64,000 nt of DNA from contig NZ_JACLAX010000007.1 in the NCBI RefSeq assembly GCF_014230355.1, positions 1-64,000 on the forward strand. Direction: 5' to 3'. This document shows, one piece after another, positions 61,303 through 64,000 of this stretch. The notes beneath the pieces are model-generated. The model ran no database searches, was not told the origin of the DNA, and saw nothing but the letters and a program-made list of their open reading frames with translations. Source of the DNA: Novosphingobium piscinae. Lineage in GTDB: Bacteria; Pseudomonadota; Alphaproteobacteria; Sphingomonadales; Sphingomonadaceae. The first letter of the stretch is position 1, and each line of letters starts with the position of its first letter. Position numbers and translations under genes: made by a program.

Positions 61303-62310
61303 CTAGATCAGCTTTGGATATCGCTTAAACGCGGGGGTCCAAGGCATCCCTAAAGAGCCTTCGCCCCATATGATAGGCAGCGTGTTGTCGGGAGTGTTGT
61401 GCTGAAAGCCAATGAGAAGCTGGTTGTCATCGAACCCGCCAGGGTGTGCGGGGCAAATCAGTGCGCCGTATGTCAGTGCAACTTTAGCTAGGGTGGCCGG
61501 ATCGATGTGCGCAGGTTTCGCGTGCAGGATGCGAGACCTTTCGGATAAACATTGATAGGTCTCATCGAGCTCGAACACAGCTGCGCTATTCTCTCCGAAT
61601 CTGGTGTAGCGACGAACGCGCTCCATCCCGGCCTTCGTCGCGAACATCGAAAGGTAGTGCAGCTTCACGTCCGGCAACAGCGAGGCAAGCTCAGTCAGTA
61701 CGTTTCTGGAGTATTTTATGGCCGTATCCCCAGACCCACATACGTCATCGACGAAAACGTATCTATTGATGTTGGCGTCGGCGATTTGCCTAGACGTTAC
61801 GCCGTCCGGGGTGACCGTTGTAGTAAACATGGCTGCTGGATCTAAGAATAAGTCCTTAGGTAGAGCATTTTCCTGTCTAAAGTAGTAGAGCAAATGCACA
61901 CCGCTTTCCGATGGATTGCCGACGCCAAGGAAGCGAGTACGCGCCAGTGCCGCATGGACGCCCTGCGCCACTGCTTGACAGTCACGTGACCCGCCGAGGT
62001 CTCGCCTTACTTCCTGGATCAGGGGGACCATAAACAGGTCTCGGAAAACTGCTTGCAGCAGCACCCGCGTCTCTGCGCCGCCAATGAACAGGAACTGCGA
62101 TAGTAGGAAGAGTGCGTGAAGTTGCTCGACCTCGGGATCGAAGCCCGACCGGCCATTGAAGTTTCGTAGCCAAGCGAGGACGCTTGGCCAAGTGTTGCGG
62201 TTTTCCCACGCACGCTCGCTGAGAATTGTGATGCGCTCACGTAGTGCTGCCCACGTGTCTTCCGGCGTTGTCGTCGCGTCTCCCGGCAGAAGATCGTCTA
62301 GATCACTCAC
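61303..62310 (-). CDS. Phosphoribosyltransferase-like protein of conflict type
   Basis: The 335-residue protein starts at a GTG seven bases after the methylase stop. The core NRYVFVDDVCGSGDTAIKYS (182-201) has the strand, two acidic residues and glycine/threonine loop of the PRPP-binding motif (VDD-x-x-x-[TS]G-[DS]-T). An upstream RFLGVGNPSESGVHLLYYFR block fits the first part of a PRTase fold. The N-terminal ~120 residues are helical. Divergent PRTases paired with ORC-like ATPases are, from memory, a recognised type of predicted conflict system. The usual nucleotide-salvage PRTase context is absent. Confidence 0.65.
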   Translation of the reverse strand: MSDLDDLLPGDATTTPEDTWAALRERITILSERAWENRNTWPSVLAWLRNFNGRSGFDPEVEQLHALFLLSQFLFIGGAETRVLLQAVFRDLFMVPLIQEVRRDLGGSRDCQAVAQGVHAALARTRFLGVGNPSESGVHLLYYFRQENALPKDLFLDPAAMFTTTVTPDGVTSRQIADANINRYVFVDDVCGSGDTAIKYSRNVLTELASLLPDVKLHYLSMFATKAGMERVRRYTRFGENSAAVFELDETYQCLSERSRILHAKPAHIDPATLAKVALTYGALICPAHPGGFDDNQLLIGFQHNTPDNTLPIIWGEGSLGMPWTPAFKRYPKLI

Positions 62311-62317
62311 AGATCAT

Positions 62318-63799
62318 TCAGTCCTTGCGAAATACGATTACGGATTCGGTCGCGATGATGCCGGCGGTACTCGCGCGCCGGGTCATTAGCTGCCGAGTCA
62401 GGATCGTGTCGACAAGCGAGAGGACTACTGTCATCCCCAATTGCTCCAGCATCTCGCGCAGATATTCCGAGGATGCGAAGCGCCTTCCGCAGACGGTGTT
62501 ATCCCCGATGACAAGCACGAGGTGGCCCCCAGGCCGCAAAACCCGAACGGCCTCTGTGAGCGCACTTCGCATCTCTGAGAGATATACAGCGACTATTGTT
62601 GCGCGTGACGGGTTCTCCTTTGCAATCTCGGCGATCAGGGCGTCCGCACACGCGATGCCTGACGGATGCTGCTTACCCCACGACGCTTTCGCGAAGTGCT
62701 CGCGACCTATCGTACGTTCTTCTAGCCCCCGCAGTTGGCTAGCTGGCGTGAGTCCAAGCCATCCCAGGCTCAGGCTTGATGCGCGCACATACTTCTGGGC
62801 TCCAGCGTAGGGGGGGGAGGAGATAATCATCCCAACCGACCCGTCGGCCAAGCGTGACCCGTCAGCGGCCTTTAGCGAACGCGCATCATTGCCGGCACCG
62901 ATCGCTTCGCCCAGGCCGTCAATTAGCCCGAGTGTCGCAAGCCGGGCGCAGTTTGCGGAAAGGTGCGATACGAAAAGCTCCATCGGGGCTGGCCTAGCTG
63001 GCGCATCGCCAGGCCGATACCGAACGGGTACAGAGAAACGCGGGTCCGCGTTGCTGGACTTTCGCGCAACTGCTGAAAATGTTGCAAGCATGAGGTCGCG
63101 CTGATGGCCTGCGTCAAGAGCGTCTATTGCCGCCCGGAGGCGTACAAGTTGAGCAATCACTGCGGGAGAATACCATTTTTGGATATTCACAACCTCAGGA
63201 GGCTTCCGAGCTCGTGACTTCGCAAATGAGCCGCGCACTTGCTCAAGAGCGACTGCGACACCCGCCGTGTCAATCGGGTGAGTCTTGACTGCGGTAAGCA
63301 GGCGACCGAGGGGGTTCGCCTCCGCGTATAACGCCGTACGGCCAGATAGAACCGTCTCGAGGGCGACCGTGCCAGACCCAGAAAAGGGGTCAAGCACGGT
63401 GTCGTCTGGGCGCGCGTAGGTGCCATTAGCCAAGAAAAAATGTGCGATGTGCGGCAGCAACTTCCCTGGATAAGGATGTAGGTAATGGCTCGAGCGCTCG
63501 CCGGACCTGATCCAGTGCACGAGCTTTCGGAACGTGACCTCAACCGGCTTTCCGCTGTCGGCGAACTGCCGCGTCAAAGCGGCGAGCGCCATGGTGGTGT
63601 CGACCGGGAAGGGAACGAAATCTCCTGATGCTCGCCTACCACTCCTCGCTTCGCTGTGCCGCATCGGTATTAAGCGCACCGCTTCAGTTGTCGCCAATAG
63701 TCGCTCCCCCTGCATTTCGTCGACCACTTCGAAGCTGACTGCTTGCGCCCAGCGCCCTTTAAACACAATATGGTGCCGCGCGTTTGTCACGCATGCCAT
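62318..63799 (-). CDS. DNA methyltransferase (N4-cytosine/N6-adenine type)
   Basis: The 493-residue protein has HYLHPYPGKLLPHIAHFFL (~105-123), motif I TVLDPFSGSGTVALE (137-144), and motif IV ISSPPYAGAQKY (SPPY 328-331), then SALTEAVRVLRPGGHLVLVI and a GDNTVCG segment. SPPY marks amino-methyltransferases that act on N4 of cytosine or N6 of adenine. The order, motif I before IV, and the ~180-residue stretch between them, which may hold a target-recognition region, give DNA specificity. The first ~70 residues are poorly conserved, so a later start is possible. It is the first gene of the four-gene minus-strand operon; the next start is seven bases after its stop. Confidence 0.8.
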   Translation of the reverse strand: MACVTNARHHIVFKGRWAQAVSFEVVDEMQGERLLATTEAVRLIPMRHSEARSGRRASGDFVPFPVDTTMALAALTRQFADSGKPVEVTFRKLVHWIRSGERSSHYLHPYPGKLLPHIAHFFLANGTYARPDDTVLDPFSGSGTVALETVLSGRTALYAEANPLGRLLTAVKTHPIDTAGVAVALEQVRGSFAKSRARKPPEVVNIQKWYSPAVIAQLVRLRAAIDALDAGHQRDLMLATFSAVARKSSNADPRFSVPVRYRPGDAPARPAPMELFVSHLSANCARLATLGLIDGLGEAIGAGNDARSLKAADGSRLADGSVGMIISSPPYAGAQKYVRASSLSLGWLGLTPASQLRGLEERTIGREHFAKASWGKQHPSGIACADALIAEIAKENPSRATIVAVYLSEMRSALTEAVRVLRPGGHLVLVIGDNTVCGRRFASSEYLREMLEQLGMTVVLSLVDTILTRQLMTRRASTAGIIATESVIVFRKD

Positions 63800-64000
63800 C
63801 GCCCTACACCGATGGGACTGCTTTACCTCAACGATACCTGTTCGCGAAAGTCTATTCGGTGCCGCTTGTGGTTCGCATGATGCTCCGCCGGAGCGAGGCT
63901 ATGGATTGGTCCAGCCCCTTTCGCTTGCCCGTCGCGTAATCAGCGAGAGCTCTTCGACAAATCTTGAAGGCCGCGCTCGGCGGTCGGGCAAATCTTACGG
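63800..64000. other. Right-edge stretch upstream of the methyltransferase
   Basis: The last 201 bases contain no recognised gene. They should hold the promoter of the four-gene operon; I see no clear operator. A 48-residue open reading at 63793-63939 on the plus strand overlaps the methyltransferase start and is not supported. Confidence 0.4.

Noticed and set aside
63793..63939. Plus-strand 48-codon reading at the right edge
   Set aside because: It overlaps the methyltransferase start on the other strand and has no Shine-Dalgarno or known pattern.
1..64000. Insertion sequence or transposase gene
   Set aside because: No DDE, serine or HUH transposase pattern and no paired terminal inverted repeats were recognised, although cargo boundaries suggest past transposition.

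Overview
The window is high-GC, densely coded DNA from an alphaproteobacterium, most likely a member of the Sphingomonadales. That placement is an inference from gene content, from GC-rich third codon positions, and from the plasmid/ICE-type gene set (ArdC, ParB-like protein, strawberry-notch helicase/methylase, DUF2493, DUF736, DUF2285, DUF2840, TraF, RPA-type RepA, DUF3363-type relaxase).

The layout is three blocks. Block 1 (1-3.4 kb) is a lower-GC accessory tip with defence-type genes: the end of a probable type IIG restriction/methylase protein, a DUF4062 protein and a PD-(D/E)XK nuclease-like protein. It stops at a tRNA-Thr(CGU) whose 3' end points into it. Block 2 (3.4-22.1 kb) is ordinary chromosome: a GT-C-like membrane protein, DUF983, MarR and aldo/keto reductase, purU, a ppk1-ppx polyphosphate pair, a MarR-GNAT fusion, a CNT nucleoside transporter, a queuosine-precursor transporter, argB, YggT-folD, marC, a LON-domain protein and a CnoX-like thioredoxin. 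It ends with a tRNA-Gly(GCC). Block 3 (22.1-64 kb) is a large mobile element that begins at the 3' end of that tRNA-Gly and runs off the right edge. The two tRNA 3' ends facing outward suggest two different elements integrated on either side of an 18.6 kb core segment.

The mobile element has a backbone and at least three cargo loads. The backbone comprises a DUF433/PIN-like toxin-antitoxin pair, ardC, a ParB-like gene, DUF7007, the strawberry-notch protein, a toprim protein, DUF2493, DUF736, an XRE regulator, DUF2285 proteins, an AlpA-like regulator, repA with three iterons, DUF2840, traF, a lytic transglycosylase and a relaxase. Cargo 1 (28.7-35 kb) is a divergent arsenic block: arsR-arsO-permease-thioredoxin on one strand and arsR-arsC-arsC-acr3-arsH on the other, with an alkaline phosphatase fragment stranded between them. 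Cargo 2 (42-47.3 kb) is a copper-handling operon (DUF2946, DUF2244, a small ORF, PCuAC, SCO, TonB-dependent receptor, TonB), followed by a class II Fic gene. Cargo 3 (58.4-63.8 kb) lies directly after the relaxase, where conjugation genes would be expected. It is a compact four-gene minus-strand operon of lower GC: a DNA methyltransferase, a phosphoribosyltransferase-like protein, an ORC/CDC6-like AAA ATPase and an unrecognised protein with Rossmann-like features. This is the best candidate in the window for an undescribed defence or DNA-modification system.

Regulatory structure is visible at several places: a 40-bp inverted repeat that includes the Shine-Dalgarno of the MarR-GNAT gene, an ArsR-type inverted repeat, a 14-bp-arm palindrome with back-to-back TATAAT boxes at the XRE gene, and good hairpin terminators at 28.7, 35.1 and 50.9 kb. 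One gene (51817-52594) is broken by a single extra C in a TTTCCCC run.
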